Assembly: GCA_035690725.1 (NCBI GenBank)
Contig: DASSKF010000072.1
Span: 1 to 22,623 of the forward strand
Reading direction: 5' to 3'
Length of the DNA: 22,623 bases
From: DASSKF01 sp035690725
Lineage (GTDB): Bacteria; Actinomycetota; Actinomycetes; Actinomycetales; Dermatophilaceae
A program made the position numbers and the translations under genes. Below the pieces are notes generated by a model. It worked only from the letters and a program-made list of their open reading frames with translations. It searched no databases and was not told where the DNA came from. Of this stretch, positions 7,372-16,090 are shown in pieces (the stretch's first letter is position 1; each line of letters opens with the position of its first letter).

Positions 7372-10362
7372 TCACTGCTCGTAGAAGACCCGCTCCATCA
7401 CCTGGCGGGCGCGGCGGGCGACCCGGCGGTAGGCGTCGTCGAGCTCCCAGCCCTCGAGGGGTCGGCGCCCGATGAGCCGGCCCACGCCGTCGGCGTCGCG
7501 CAGGTCGCTGGGGAGGGACTCGACCGGCCGGCCGCGCCAGAGCACCGACGCGTTGCGCAGGGCGGCCACCAGCTGCCAGGACTCGGCCAGCACCTCGGCG
7601 TCGTCCTCGGCCAGCAGGCCCGCGGACGCGGCCGCGTGCAGGGCCGGCACGGTCCCCGTGCACCGCAGCGCGGGCACGTCGTGGGCGTGCTGCATCTGCA
7701 GCAGCTGGACGGTCCACTCCACGTCGGACAGGCCGCCCCGGCCCAGCTTGAAGTGGGTCTTGGGATCGGCGCCCCGCGGCAGCCGCTCCGCCTCCATCCG
7801 GGCCTTGAGGGTGCGGACCTCACGCAGGGCCCTCGCGGACAGTCCGTCCTTCGGCCACCGCAGGGGCGCCACCATCTCCTCGAAGGCGGCGCCGAGACGC
7901 TCGTCCCCGGCGACCGCACGCGCCCGCAGCAGGGCCTGCGCCTCCCACGGCGAGGACCAGCGCTCGTAGTAGGCCCGGTAGGAGTCCAGGGTCCGGGTGA
8001 TCGGTCCCTGCTTGCCCTCCGGGCGCAGGTCGGTGTCGACGACGAGGGCCGGGTCCGGCCCGGAGCCCTTGAGCAGCCGGGTCAGGTCCTGCGCGACCAC
8101 CGTCGCGTGCTCCTGCGCGACCGCCGGGTCGGCGCCCGGGAGGGGCTCGTGCACGACGACGACGTCGGCGTCGCTGGCGTAGCCCATCTCCGCCCCCCCG
8201 AGCCGGCCGAGCCCGACCACGGCGAGCCGGGTGGCCAGGGGCCGTCCCCACCCCGGCTCCCGCGCGCCGACGATCGCGTCGAGCACCGCCTGCAGCGTGG
8301 CCTCGGTCAGCGCGGTCAGCGCCTCGGCCACCGCGCCGACGCCGAGTCCCTCGACGATGTCCGCGATCGCGATGCGCAGGAGCTCCTGGCGGCGGAGCAC
8401 CCGCACGGCCTCGGCGGCCGCGGCCAGGTCGGCCTGCCGGCCCGCCGCCGCCCGCATGGTGCGCAGCAGCGCCGAGCGGTCCCGCGGCTCCAGCCCGCGG
8501 TCGTCGCCCAGGAGGGCCACCGACTCCGGGGCACCGAGGAGGAGGTCACCGGCATACCTGCTGCTGGCGAGCACGTGCGCCAGCCGCTCGGCCGCACGCC
8601 CCTCGTCGCGCAGCATCTTGAGGTACCAGTGAGTCGCTCCCAGCTCGTCGCTGAGCCGGCGGAAGGCGAGCAGGCCGGCGTCCGGGTCTGCCTCGTCGGC
8701 GAACCACCCGAGCATCACCGGCAGCAGCGTGCGCTGGATCGCCGCCCGGCGGCTCACCCCGTTGGTGAGCGACTCCAGGTGCCGCATCGCACCGGCGGGG
8801 TCCTGGAACCCGAGCGCGGACAGGCGCTCTCGCGCCGCCTCCGGTGACAGGCGCACCTCCTCGGTGCTGAGCCCGGCAACCGCCTCGAGCAGCGGCCGGT
8901 AGAAGAGCCGCTCGTGCAGCCGCCGCACCTCCCGGGAGCGGCGGCGCCACTCCCCGGTCAGCCAGGTCGCCGGCTCCCGGCGGGCGCCCAGCGAGCGGCC
9001 GAGCCGGCGCAGGTCCTCCTCCGCCGTGGGCAGCAGGTGCGTGCGCCGCATCCGGTGCAGCTGGATCCGGTGCTCCAGGGCGCGCAGCCAGCGGTAGGCG
9101 CCGTCGAGCACGGCCGCGTCGTCCCGGCCGACGTAGCCGCCGGCGGACAGCGCGGCGAGCGCGTCGAGCGTCGTGCCGGAGCGCAGCGTCTCGTCGGAGC
9201 GGCCGTGGACGAGCTGCAGCAGCTGGACGCTGAACTCGATGTCGCGCAGCCCGCCGGGACCGAGCTTGAGCTGGCGCGGCGCCTCCGCGGCCGGCACGTG
9301 CTCCTCGACGCGCCGGCGCATCGCCTGGACGTCGACGACGAAGTGCTCCCGGCTCGCGGCGCTCCAGACCAGCGGCCGGACCGTGTCCAGCCAGACCCGG
9401 CCCAGCTCCACGTCGCCGGCGACGACCCGCGCCTTCAGCAGCGCCTGGAACTCCCACGTCTTGGCCCAGCGCTCGTAGTACTGCTGGTGGCTCGCGAGGG
9501 TGCGCACCAGGGGGCCGTCCCGTCCCTCGGGGCGCAGGGCGGCGTCGACGGTCCACAGCGCGCCCTCACCGGTGGAGGCCGAGCAGGCGCGCATCAACGC
9601 GGTGGCGAGCGCGGTGGCGACGGCGAGGGCCTCCTGCTCGTTCGCGCCGGCAGCCGGCTCGGCGACGAAGAGGACGTCGACGTCGCTGACGTAGTTCAGC
9701 TCGCGGCCTCCGCACTTGCCCAGCCCGATGACGGCGAGGCGGCAGCGGGAGGCGTCCCCGTCCACCTCGTCCCGGGCGATGTGCAGGGCGGCCTCGAGGG
9801 CGGCGCAGGCGAGGTCCGCGAGGGCGGCCGCGGCGTCCGGCATGGTGCCGGCCGGGTCGCCGCCGGTGAGGTCCAGCGCCGCGATCTCCAGCAGCTGCTC
9901 GCGATAGCCGATGCGCAGCCGGTCGTATGCCGTGTGCTCACCTCCCGCCTCGTCCGCCACCGCGGCGACGAGCTCCTCCCGGCGCTCGTCGGGCGTGCGC
10001 GGGCGCGCGTCCCGCAGCCGGCACCAGTGCTCAGGGTGGCGGACCAGGTGGTCGCCGAGGGCCCCGCTCGCCCCGAGGACCGCGAGCAGCCGCGAGGTCA
10101 CCCGCTCGTCGTCGGCGAGGGCGCCAGCCAGCTCGGCGCGCACGCCGTCGTGGGCGCCGTCGAGCAGTGCCTCCTCGAGCCGGACGAGGGTCAACAGCGC
10201 CAGGTCGGGGTCGGCGACGCGCGCCAGCCGGGACAGCAGGTCCGTCGTGGCCAGGTCTGGTGCGGCGGCTACGAGCTCCTCCCAGCGGCGCAGCGCCGAC
10301 GGGGTGTCCGAGAAGCCGTGCCGGGCCAGCGTGCCCGGCGAGACCTCCGCGGGGTCGCCCAC
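7372..10362 (-). CDS. glnE: GlnE, bifunctional glutamine synthetase adenylyltransferase/adenylyl-removing enzyme
   Basis: A 996-residue protein, normal for actinobacterial GlnE. It attaches AMP to, or removes it from, a regulatory Tyr of glutamine synthetase according to nitrogen status, with PII as the usual effector. Both nucleotidyltransferase domains are intact: the N-terminal adenylyl-removing site GKCGGRELNYVSDVD (215-229, acids D227/D229) and the C-terminal adenylylating site GRLGGAEMGYASDAD (acids D731/D733). Each is followed by an LRPEG motif and a helical-domain block (KLGPGGLRDIEF, KLGRGGLSDVEW). The GTG at 10362 lies 1 nt after the glnA2 stop with no Shine-Dalgarno, implying coupled translation. 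The likely substrate is a class I-beta GlnA1 elsewhere in the genome, not its neighbour. Confidence 0.96.
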   Translation of the reverse strand: MGDPAEVSPGTLARHGFSDTPSALRRWEELVAAAPDLATTDLLSRLARVADPDLALLTLVRLEEALLDGAHDGVRAELAGALADDERVTSRLLAVLGASGALGDHLVRHPEHWCRLRDARPRTPDERREELVAAVADEAGGEHTAYDRLRIGYREQLLEIAALDLTGGDPAGTMPDAAAALADLACAALEAALHIARDEVDGDASRCRLAVIGLGKCGGRELNYVSDVDVLFVAEPAAGANEQEALAVATALATALMRACSASTGEGALWTVDAALRPEGRDGPLVRTLASHQQYYERWAKTWEFQALLKARVVAGDVELGRVWLDTVRPLVWSAASREHFVVDVQAMRRRVEEHVPAAEAPRQLKLGPGGLRDIEFSVQLLQLVHGRSDETLRSGTTLDALAALSAGGYVGRDDAAVLDGAYRWLRALEHRIQLHRMRRTHLLPTAEEDLRRLGRSLGARREPATWLTGEWRRRSREVRRLHERLFYRPLLEAVAGLSTEEVRLSPEAARERLSALGFQDPAGAMRHLESLTNGVSRRAAIQRTLLPVMLGWFADEADPDAGLLAFRRLSDELGATHWYLKMLRDEGRAAERLAHVLASSRYAGDLLLGAPESVALLGDDRGLEPRDRSALLRTMRAAAGRQADLAAAAEAVRVLRRQELLRIAIADIVEGLGVGAVAEALTALTEATLQAVLDAIVGAREPGWGRPLATRLAVVGLGRLGGAEMGYASDADVVVVHEPLPGADPAVAQEHATVVAQDLTRLLKGSGPDPALVVDTDLRPEGKQGPITRTLDSYRAYYERWSSPWEAQALLRARAVAGDERLGAAFEEMVAPLRWPKDGLSARALREVRTLKARMEAERLPRGADPKTHFKLGRGGLSDVEWTVQLLQMQHAHDVPALRCTGTVPALHAAASAGLLAEDDAEVLAESWQLVAALRNASVLWRGRPVESLPSDLRDADGVGRLIGRRPLEGWELDDAYRRVARRARQVMERVFYEQ

Positions 10363-10363
10363 G

Positions 10364-11701
10364 TCAGAGGCTGCGCAGGTAGCGCTCGAGCTCGAACGGG
10401 GTGACCTGACCGCGGTAGTCGTCCCACTCCTGGCGCTTGTTGCGCAGGAAGAAGTCGAACACGTGCTCCCCCAAGGTCGCTGCGACGAGCTCGCTGCGCT
10501 CCATGGTGACGAGGGCCTCGTGCAGCGACAGCGGCAGCGGCTCGATCCCCATCGCCCGGCGCTCCCCGTCGGTGAGCGACCACACGTCGTCCTCCGCCTC
10601 CGGAGGGAGCTCGTAGCCCTCCTCGATGCCCTTGAGCCCGGCGGCCAGCAGCACCGCGTAGGCGAGGTAGGGGTTGCACGCCGAGTCCAGGGTCCGCACC
10701 TCGACCCGGGTGCTCTGGCCCTTGAACGGCTTGTACATCGGCACCCGCACCATGGCACTGCGGTTGTTGTGGCCCCAGCAGATGTGCGCCGGTGCCTCGC
10801 CGCCGCCCCACAGCCGCTTGTAGGAGTTCACCCACTGGTTGGTCACCGCTGAGATCTCCGGCGCGTGCCGCAGCAGCCCCGCGATGAACTGCCGGCCGAC
10901 CTTGCTGAGCAGGTAGGGCGCCCCCGGCTCGTGGAAGGCGTTGCGGTCCCCCTCGAACAGCGACAGGTGCGTGTGCATGCCCGAACCAGGGTGCTCCGCA
11001 AGGGGTTTGGGCATGAAGGAGGCGAAAACGTCCTGCTCGAGCGCCACCTCCTTGATGACCGTGCGGAAGGTCATGATGTTGTCGGCGGTCGTCAGGGCGT
11101 CGGCGTAGCGCAGGTCGATCTCGTTCTGCCCGGGCGCGCCCTCGTGGTGGCTGAACTCCACCGAGATGCCCATGCTCTCGAGCATCGTGATCGCCGCCCG
11201 GCGGAAGTCGTGACCGGTGCCGTGCGGGACGTGGTCGAAGTAGCCGGCCCGGTCCACGGGCACCGGCCGACCGACCGGGTCCGTGGACAGCTCGAACAGG
11301 AAGAACTCGATCTCCGGGTGGGTGTAGAAGGAGAACCCGAGGTCCGCCGCGTGGGCCAGCGCGCGCTGCAGCACCTGCCGGCTGTCGGCGAAACTCGGTG
11401 TGCCGTCGGGCATCACGATGTCGCAGAACATCCGTGCGGTCCCCGGGCTGTCGCCGCGCCACGGCAGCAGCTGGAAGGTCCCGGCGTCCGGCCGGACCAG
11501 CATGTCCGCCTCGAAGACCCGGGCGAAGCCCTCGATCGCGCTGCCGTCGAAGCCGATGCCCTCGACGAACGCCTGCTCCAGCTCCGCGGGCGCGACCGCC
11601 ACCGACTTGAGCGTGCCGAGGACGTCGGTGAACCAGAGCCGGACGAAGCGGATGTCCCGCTCCTCGATGGTGCGGAGGACGAACTCCTGCTGACGATCCA
11701 T
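10364..11701 (-). CDS. glnA2: GlnA2-type glutamine synthetase (GSI-alpha-like, lacking the adenylylation Tyr)
   Basis: A 445-residue type I glutamine synthetase (glutamate + ammonia + ATP to glutamine). It closely matches mycobacterial GlnA2 as remembered, starting MDRQQEFVLRTIEERDIRFV, which supports the ATG at 11701 over an in-frame ATG at 11719. AGGA lies about 7 nt upstream. Catalytic blocks include HPEIEFFLF (128-136), VEFSHHEGAPGQNEID (181-196), the GSGMHTHLSLFEG ATP region and NRSAMVRVP. In adenylylated enzymes an NLYDLPPEE-like loop carries the modified Tyr; here the aligned DDVWSLTDGE has W374. It should therefore escape GlnE control although glnE is next door. It shares the operon with glnE and probably with the upstream oxidoreductase (34-bp gap). 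Confidence 0.95.
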   Translation of the reverse strand: MDRQQEFVLRTIEERDIRFVRLWFTDVLGTLKSVAVAPAELEQAFVEGIGFDGSAIEGFARVFEADMLVRPDAGTFQLLPWRGDSPGTARMFCDIVMPDGTPSFADSRQVLQRALAHAADLGFSFYTHPEIEFFLFELSTDPVGRPVPVDRAGYFDHVPHGTGHDFRRAAITMLESMGISVEFSHHEGAPGQNEIDLRYADALTTADNIMTFRTVIKEVALEQDVFASFMPKPLAEHPGSGMHTHLSLFEGDRNAFHEPGAPYLLSKVGRQFIAGLLRHAPEISAVTNQWVNSYKRLWGGGEAPAHICWGHNNRSAMVRVPMYKPFKGQSTRVEVRTLDSACNPYLAYAVLLAAGLKGIEEGYELPPEAEDDVWSLTDGERRAMGIEPLPLSLHEALVTMERSELVAATLGEHVFDFFLRNKRQEWDDYRGQVTPFELERYLRSL

Positions 11702-11735
11702 GTGCCGATCCTGCCTCATCGGTGGGGCGCGCCGG

Positions 11736-13301
11736 TCAGGCCTGCCGCTCGAGGACGGCGCGCGCGGCATTGTGCCCGGGGATGCCGCTCACGCCGCCAC
11801 CGCGCCGTGCGCCGGCCGCCGCGAGCAGCACCGAGTCGTATGACGTCTCGACCCCCCAGCTGCCCACCTCCTCCTCGCGCTCGGCCCAGGGCCACTGCAG
11901 CGGGCGGTGGAAGATGTTGCCCCCGGGCAGGCCGACGTCCTGCTCGAGGTCGACCGGTGAGCGGACCTCCAGGCAGGGCCGGCCGTCCGCGTCCCGGACC
12001 AGCACGTCCTCGATGGGCTCGGCGAGCGCGCTGTTGATCGACGCCAGCGTCGCCGTCAGGGCCTCCGCGCGGCGGGCCCCGTTGTCCTCGCGGAACAGCC
12101 GGGCGGGGGTGTGCAGCCCGAAGACGGTGAGGGTCTGCGCGTCGGTCCCCGCCAGCTCCGGCCCGAGGATCGAGCGGTCGGACAGCGTGTGGCAGTAGAT
12201 CTCGCACGGCAGCAGCTCCGGCAGCCGCCCCTGCGTGGCCAGCCGCTGAGCCTCCTGCAGCTGGCTGAAGGACTCGTTGAGGTGGAAGGTCCCGGAGAAC
12301 GCCGCGGCCGGGTCGACCGACCGGTCCCGCAGCCGGGGCAGCCGGGACAGCAGCAGGTTGACCTTGAGCTGGGCCCCCTCGGGGTGCGGGTCGGTGGGCA
12401 CCGGGTCGGCGCCGGCCGCGGCCAGCAGCCCGTTCAGCGTCGTCGGTGCCAGGGCGGCCAGCACCGTCCCGGTGGACTCCTCGTGCCGGCCGCCCTCGGG
12501 GTCCTCCCACGTCACCGTGCCGGCCGGGTCCACGGCGACGACGGTCGCGTCGGTGCGGACCTCGGCGCCGGCGGCGGTCGCGGAACGTGCGAGGGCGGCG
12601 GTCACGGCGCCCATCCCGCCGACCGGCACGTCCCAGTCGCCGGTGCCGCCCCCGATGAGGTGGTAGAGGAAGCAGACGTTCTGGCGCAGGTCCGGGTCGT
12701 CCAGGTCGGCGAAGGTGCCGATGAGCGCGTCGGTGGCCACGGTGCCGCGGACCAGGTCGTCGGTGAACGTGCGGCGCAGGACCTCGCCGAGGGGTCGCTC
12801 GACGACCGCCTCCCACAGGTCGTCGTCCCCCACCAGCTCGCGGACCTCCGTGGCGCTGCGGAGGGGCTCGAGGACGGTGGGGAAGAGGCGCTCGGCGAGG
12901 GACGTCATACGGTCGTAGAAGTGCTGCCAGGCCGCGAAGTCGGCGTCACCGCCGGTGACCGCACGGAAGGTGCGGGCGCTCGCCGCGTCGTCGGAGCTGT
13001 CCACGAGCAGTCCCGTGGAGGGGTCGGCCGGCACCGGGGTGAACGACGAGTAGCGGCGACGCACCAGCTGCAGGTCTAGGTCGAGGTCGGCGACGACCCG
13101 GCGCGGCAGGAGCGAGACCAGGTAGCTGTAGCGGGACAGGACCGCGTCGACACCGGCGAAGGGCGCCGCGCTCACGGCGGCGCCCCCGACGTGGTCGGCC
13201 CGCTCGAGCACGAGGACGCGGCGTCCCGCTCGGGCGAGGTAGGCGGCGGCGGTCAGGCCGTTGTGGCCCCCGCCGAGGATGATGTCGTCGAAGGCCGTCA
13301 C
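11736..13301 (-). CDS. NAD(P)/FAD-dependent oxidoreductase, PYROXD2/CrtI-like
   Basis: A 521-residue flavoprotein. The N-terminal Rossmann motif DIILGGGHNGLTAAAYLARAGRRVLVLERADHVGGAA (dinucleotide glycines 10-15, ribose-binding E33) is of the amine oxidase/phytoene desaturase superfamily. The C-terminal GIPGHNAARAVL replaces the usual second FAD motif, as in PYROXD2-like proteins. No carotenoid gene is nearby, so a phytoene desaturase role is unlikely; the substrate is unknown. The GTG at 13301 has a TAGGCT hexamer 7 nt upstream. The gene is divergent from nadE and lies 34 bp upstream of glnA2 on the same strand, so it may head a three-gene unit with glnA2 and glnE. Confidence 0.85.
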   Translation of the reverse strand: MTAFDDIILGGGHNGLTAAAYLARAGRRVLVLERADHVGGAAVSAAPFAGVDAVLSRYSYLVSLLPRRVVADLDLDLQLVRRRYSSFTPVPADPSTGLLVDSSDDAASARTFRAVTGGDADFAAWQHFYDRMTSLAERLFPTVLEPLRSATEVRELVGDDDLWEAVVERPLGEVLRRTFTDDLVRGTVATDALIGTFADLDDPDLRQNVCFLYHLIGGGTGDWDVPVGGMGAVTAALARSATAAGAEVRTDATVVAVDPAGTVTWEDPEGGRHEESTGTVLAALAPTTLNGLLAAAGADPVPTDPHPEGAQLKVNLLLSRLPRLRDRSVDPAAAFSGTFHLNESFSQLQEAQRLATQGRLPELLPCEIYCHTLSDRSILGPELAGTDAQTLTVFGLHTPARLFREDNGARRAEALTATLASINSALAEPIEDVLVRDADGRPCLEVRSPVDLEQDVGLPGGNIFHRPLQWPWAEREEEVGSWGVETSYDSVLLAAAGARRGGGVSGIPGHNAARAVLERQA

Positions 13302-13308
13302 GACCGTG

Positions 13309-13314
13309 AGCCTA
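13309..13314 (-). promoter_or_regulatory. -10 element of the FAD oxidoreductase gene, leaderless configuration
   Basis: On the - strand TAGGCT is followed by CACGGTC and the GTG start codon (7-nt spacing). There is no Shine-Dalgarno before this start and no clear -35. The 84-bp divergent region to nadE holds this and the nadE -10 element. Confidence 0.5.
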
Positions 13315-13373
13315 GGACCTCGGCCACCGACGCCCCGCCGCCTGCTCGGCGAGAAGCACGACGGCCCGCTCGA

Positions 13374-13379
13374 TACGCT
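13374..13379 (+). promoter_or_regulatory. -10 element of nadE, leaderless configuration
   Basis: TACGCT is followed by CCTCGC and the ATG at 13386 (6-nt spacing). There is no purine-rich ribosome binding site before the ATG. The -35 region is not recognisable. Confidence 0.5.
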
Positions 13380-13385
13380 CCTCGC

Positions 13386-15191
13386 ATGGCTCGGATGCGA
13401 CTGGCCCTGGCCCAGGTGGACCCGACCGTCGGGGACCTCTCGGGCAACGCCGACCTGGTGCGGAGCTGGACGGCCCGTGCCGCCGACAGCGGCGCGGACC
13501 TGGTCGCCTTCCCCGAGATGGTGCTCACCGGCTACCCGGTCGAGGACCTCGCGCTGCGTCGCTCGTTCGTGGAGGCCTCGCAGGCCGCCCTGCAGCAGCT
13601 GGCGCGGGACCTGGCCTCCGACGGGCACGGCGCACTCCCGGTCGTGGTGGGCTACCTGGACGAGGCCCCCGAGGGGACGCCGGACGGCGACCCGGCGCGG
13701 GTGCTGCCGCAGAACTGCGCCGCGGTGCTGCACGAGGGCGCGGTCGTCGCCCGCTGTGCCAAGCACCACCTGCCGACCTACGGCGTGTTCGACGAGGCGC
13801 GCATCTTCGCCCCGGGCACCGAGCTCACGGTGGTGCGCGTCGGCGAGGTCGACGTGGCCCTCGCGATCTGCGAGGACCTGTGGCAGGAGGGCGGCCCCGT
13901 GGCGCTGACTCGGGAGTCCGGCGCCGAGCTGCTGCTGGTCGTCAACGGATCCCCCTACGAGCGCGACAAGGACGATGTCCGCTACGACCTGGTCGCCCGG
14001 CGCGCGGCGCAGGCCGGGTGCACCCTCGCCTACGTCAACCTGACCGGCGGCCAGGACGAGCTCGTCTTCGACGGGGACTCGCTGGTCGTCGCCGGCGACG
14101 GGACCGTGCTCGCCCGCGGACCGCAGTTCACCGAGGACCTGCTGGTGGTCGACCTCGAGCTGGAGCCGAGCACCGTCGACCCCGCCGCTCCCCCGGCGGG
14201 CGTCCGCCACGTCGGGGTCACCGACGCGGCCCCCGCCGAGCGCACGGGCGGTGCCCTCCCCCGCGAGCGGGAGATGCCCCCAGGCAGCGATGCCGGGACC
14301 GCGGCCGAGCGCGCCCCCCGCCTGGACGAGGTGGGCGCGGTCTACGAGGCGATCACCCTCGGCATCCGTGACTACGTGCGCAAGAACGGCATGCGCAGCG
14401 TCGTCTTCGGTCTGTCCGGCGGGATCGACTCCGCGCTCGTGGCCGCCCTCTCCTGCGACGCGCTCGGCCCCGAGAACGTCCACGGCGTCTCCATGCCGAG
14501 CACCTACTCCAGCGAGCACTCCCGCAGCGACGCCGCGGAGATGGCTCGGCGCACGGGGCTGGACTACCGGGTCCAGCCGATCGCGGACATGGTCGCGGCG
14601 TTCCTGGAGCCACTCGGCCTCACCGGTGTCGCCGAGGAGAACCTGCAGGCCCGGTGCCGGGCCGTCGTCCTGATGGGGCTGTCGAACCAGGAGGGCCACC
14701 TGGTGCTGGCGCCCGGGAACAAGAGCGAGCTCGCCACCGGCTACTCCACGATCTACGGCGACGCCGTCGGCGGCTACGCCCCGTTGAAGGACGTGCCGAA
14801 GACACTCGTGTGGGAGCTGGCCCGGTGGCGCAACGCGGAGGCCGAGCGGTGCGGCGAGACACCGCCGATCCCGGAGAACTCGATCTCCAAGGCGCCCTCC
14901 GCCGAGCTGCGGCCCGGGCAGGTGGACCAGGAGACGCTGCCGCCCTACGAGGTGCTCGACGCCCTCGTGGACCGCTACGTGGAGCGCGCCGAGGGCCGCG
15001 AGCAGCTGGTGGAGGCCGGGTTCGACCCGGAGGTCGTCGAGCGCGTGACGGCCCTGATCGACCGGGCGGAGTGGAAGCGGCGCCAGTTCGCGCCCGGCCC
15101 GAAGATCTCGCCGCTCGCCTTCGGACGGGACCGTCTGCTGCCGATCACCAACCGCTTCCGCGGCGTGCCCCCGGGCGGAACCGGTGGGTGA
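13386..15191 (+). CDS. nadE: NadE, glutamine-dependent NAD+ synthetase
   Basis: A 601-residue cytoplasmic enzyme that amidates nicotinic acid adenine dinucleotide to NAD+, using glutamine nitrogen. The N-terminal nitrilase-fold glutaminase domain (about 1-270) has the complete triad: E44 in AFPEMVLTGYP, K126 in CAKHHLP and C162 in AICEDLW. The C-terminal synthetase domain (about 310-600) has the ATP-pyrophosphatase loop SGGIDS at 344-349, followed by MPSTYSS, LAPGNKSELATGYSTIYGD and a PSAELRPGQVDQ region. The ATG at 13386 is immediately followed by MARMRLALAQVDPTVGD, the expected domain start. The 3' end overlaps panB by 8 bp, so both cofactor genes are probably co-expressed. Confidence 0.97.
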   Translation: MARMRLALAQVDPTVGDLSGNADLVRSWTARAADSGADLVAFPEMVLTGYPVEDLALRRSFVEASQAALQQLARDLASDGHGALPVVVGYLDEAPEGTPDGDPARVLPQNCAAVLHEGAVVARCAKHHLPTYGVFDEARIFAPGTELTVVRVGEVDVALAICEDLWQEGGPVALTRESGAELLLVVNGSPYERDKDDVRYDLVARRAAQAGCTLAYVNLTGGQDELVFDGDSLVVAGDGTVLARGPQFTEDLLVVDLELEPSTVDPAAPPAGVRHVGVTDAAPAERTGGALPREREMPPGSDAGTAAERAPRLDEVGAVYEAITLGIRDYVRKNGMRSVVFGLSGGIDSALVAALSCDALGPENVHGVSMPSTYSSEHSRSDAAEMARRTGLDYRVQPIADMVAAFLEPLGLTGVAEENLQARCRAVVLMGLSNQEGHLVLAPGNKSELATGYSTIYGDAVGGYAPLKDVPKTLVWELARWRNAEAERCGETPPIPENSISKAPSAELRPGQVDQETLPPYEVLDALVDRYVERAEGREQLVEAGFDPEVVERVTALIDRAEWKRRQFAPGPKISPLAFGRDRLLPITNRFRGVPPGGTGG

Positions 15192-16062
15192 GCAGCCGAG
15201 CCCGTACGGCGGCCCGCCGCCCCGGGCGGGCGGTGGTGGGGCCGCAGCCGCGGTCGACCCGCCCCGGCGGGTGCGGATCCCCCACCTGCAGCAGCTGAAG
15301 GAGCGCGGCGAGCGGTGGGCGATGCTCACGGCATACGACCAGCTGTCCGCGGAGATCTTCGACGCGGCCGGCATCCCGGTGCTGCTGGTGGGCGACTCGG
15401 CGGGCAACAACGTGCTCGGCTACGACACCACGGTCCCGGTGACCGTGGACGAGCTGATCCCGTTGGCCCGCGCGGTCGCTCGCGCCGCACCGCACGCGCT
15501 GGTCGTCGGTGACCTGCCGTTCGGCTCCTACCAGGCCGGTCCCGAGCAGGCGCTGGCCACCGCGACGCGGTTCATGAAGGAGGCGCTGATCCACGCGGTC
15601 AAGCTCGAGGGAGGCGCGCACGTCGCCCCGACCGTCGAGGCTCTCACCCGTGCCGGCATCCCGGTGATGGCCCACGTCGGCTTCACCCCGCAGAGCGAGC
15701 ACGCCCTCGGTGGCTACCGGGTGCAGGGGCGTGGTGAGGGGGCCGCCCGGCTCCTCGAGGACGCCCGGGCGTTGGAGGCGGCCGGTGCGTTCGCCCTCGT
15801 GATGGAGATGGTGCCCGCACCCGTCGCGGCCGAGGTCACCGCGGCGCTGCGGATCCCGACGATCGGCATCGGCGCCGGGCCCGACTGCGACGCCCAGGTC
15901 CTCGTCTGGACCGACATGGCCGGGCTGCGGGCCGGCCGGATGCCGCGGTTCGTCAAGCAGTACGCGGACCTGCGCGGCGAGCTCGCCCGCGCCGCCCGGG
16001 CGTACGCCGACGACGTCGCCTCCGGTGCCTTCCCCGGCCCGGAGCACCGCTTCGACGCCTGA
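15184..16062 (+). CDS. panB: PanB, 3-methyl-2-oxobutanoate hydroxymethyltransferase
   Basis: A 292-residue enzyme that makes ketopantoate from 2-oxoisovalerate and methylene-tetrahydrofolate, the first pantothenate/CoA step. The magnesium ligands are visible as D71 (LLVGDSAGN), D110 (VVGDLPFGSY) and E142 (VKLEGGA). The catalytic acid is E208 (LVMEMVP), and the VGFTPQSEHALGGYRVQGRG and PTIGIGAGPDCDAQVLV blocks are classic. A 30-residue Gly/Pro/Ala-rich tail precedes the barrel, as in mycobacterial PanB, which starts similarly. The GTG at 15184 overlaps the nadE stop by 8 bp; no better start exists before the conserved RVRIPHLQQLKERG block. The gene converges on the MFS gene at 16174. Confidence 0.96.
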   Translation: MGEQPSPYGGPPPRAGGGGAAAAVDPPRRVRIPHLQQLKERGERWAMLTAYDQLSAEIFDAAGIPVLLVGDSAGNNVLGYDTTVPVTVDELIPLARAVARAAPHALVVGDLPFGSYQAGPEQALATATRFMKEALIHAVKLEGGAHVAPTVEALTRAGIPVMAHVGFTPQSEHALGGYRVQGRGEGAARLLEDARALEAAGAFALVMEMVPAPVAAEVTAALRIPTIGIGAGPDCDAQVLVWTDMAGLRAGRMPRFVKQYADLRGELARAARAYADDVASGAFPGPEHRFDA

Positions 16063-16082
16063 CCCCACCCACCCCACCGCCC
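16063..16082 (-). other. G-quadruplex-type motif directly after panB
   Basis: Read on the - strand, four G-runs (3, 4, 3 and 4 Gs) are separated by loops of 4, 1 and 1 nt. They lie in the 20 bases right after the panB stop codon. Short loops favour a stable quadruplex. On the + strand the same bases are C-runs. The position between convergent genes suggests a transcription-end function, but this is inference. Confidence 0.5.
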
Positions 16083-16090
16083 ACGCGCGA

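Noticed and set aside
13302..15410. A long - strand open frame that continues upstream of the FAD oxidoreductase across nadE, giving an apparent protein of more than 1200 residues.
   Set aside because: The upstream part is the antisense of nadE, whose catalytic motifs are complete. Its composition is low-complexity, and the FAD-binding motif begins right at the GTG at 13301.
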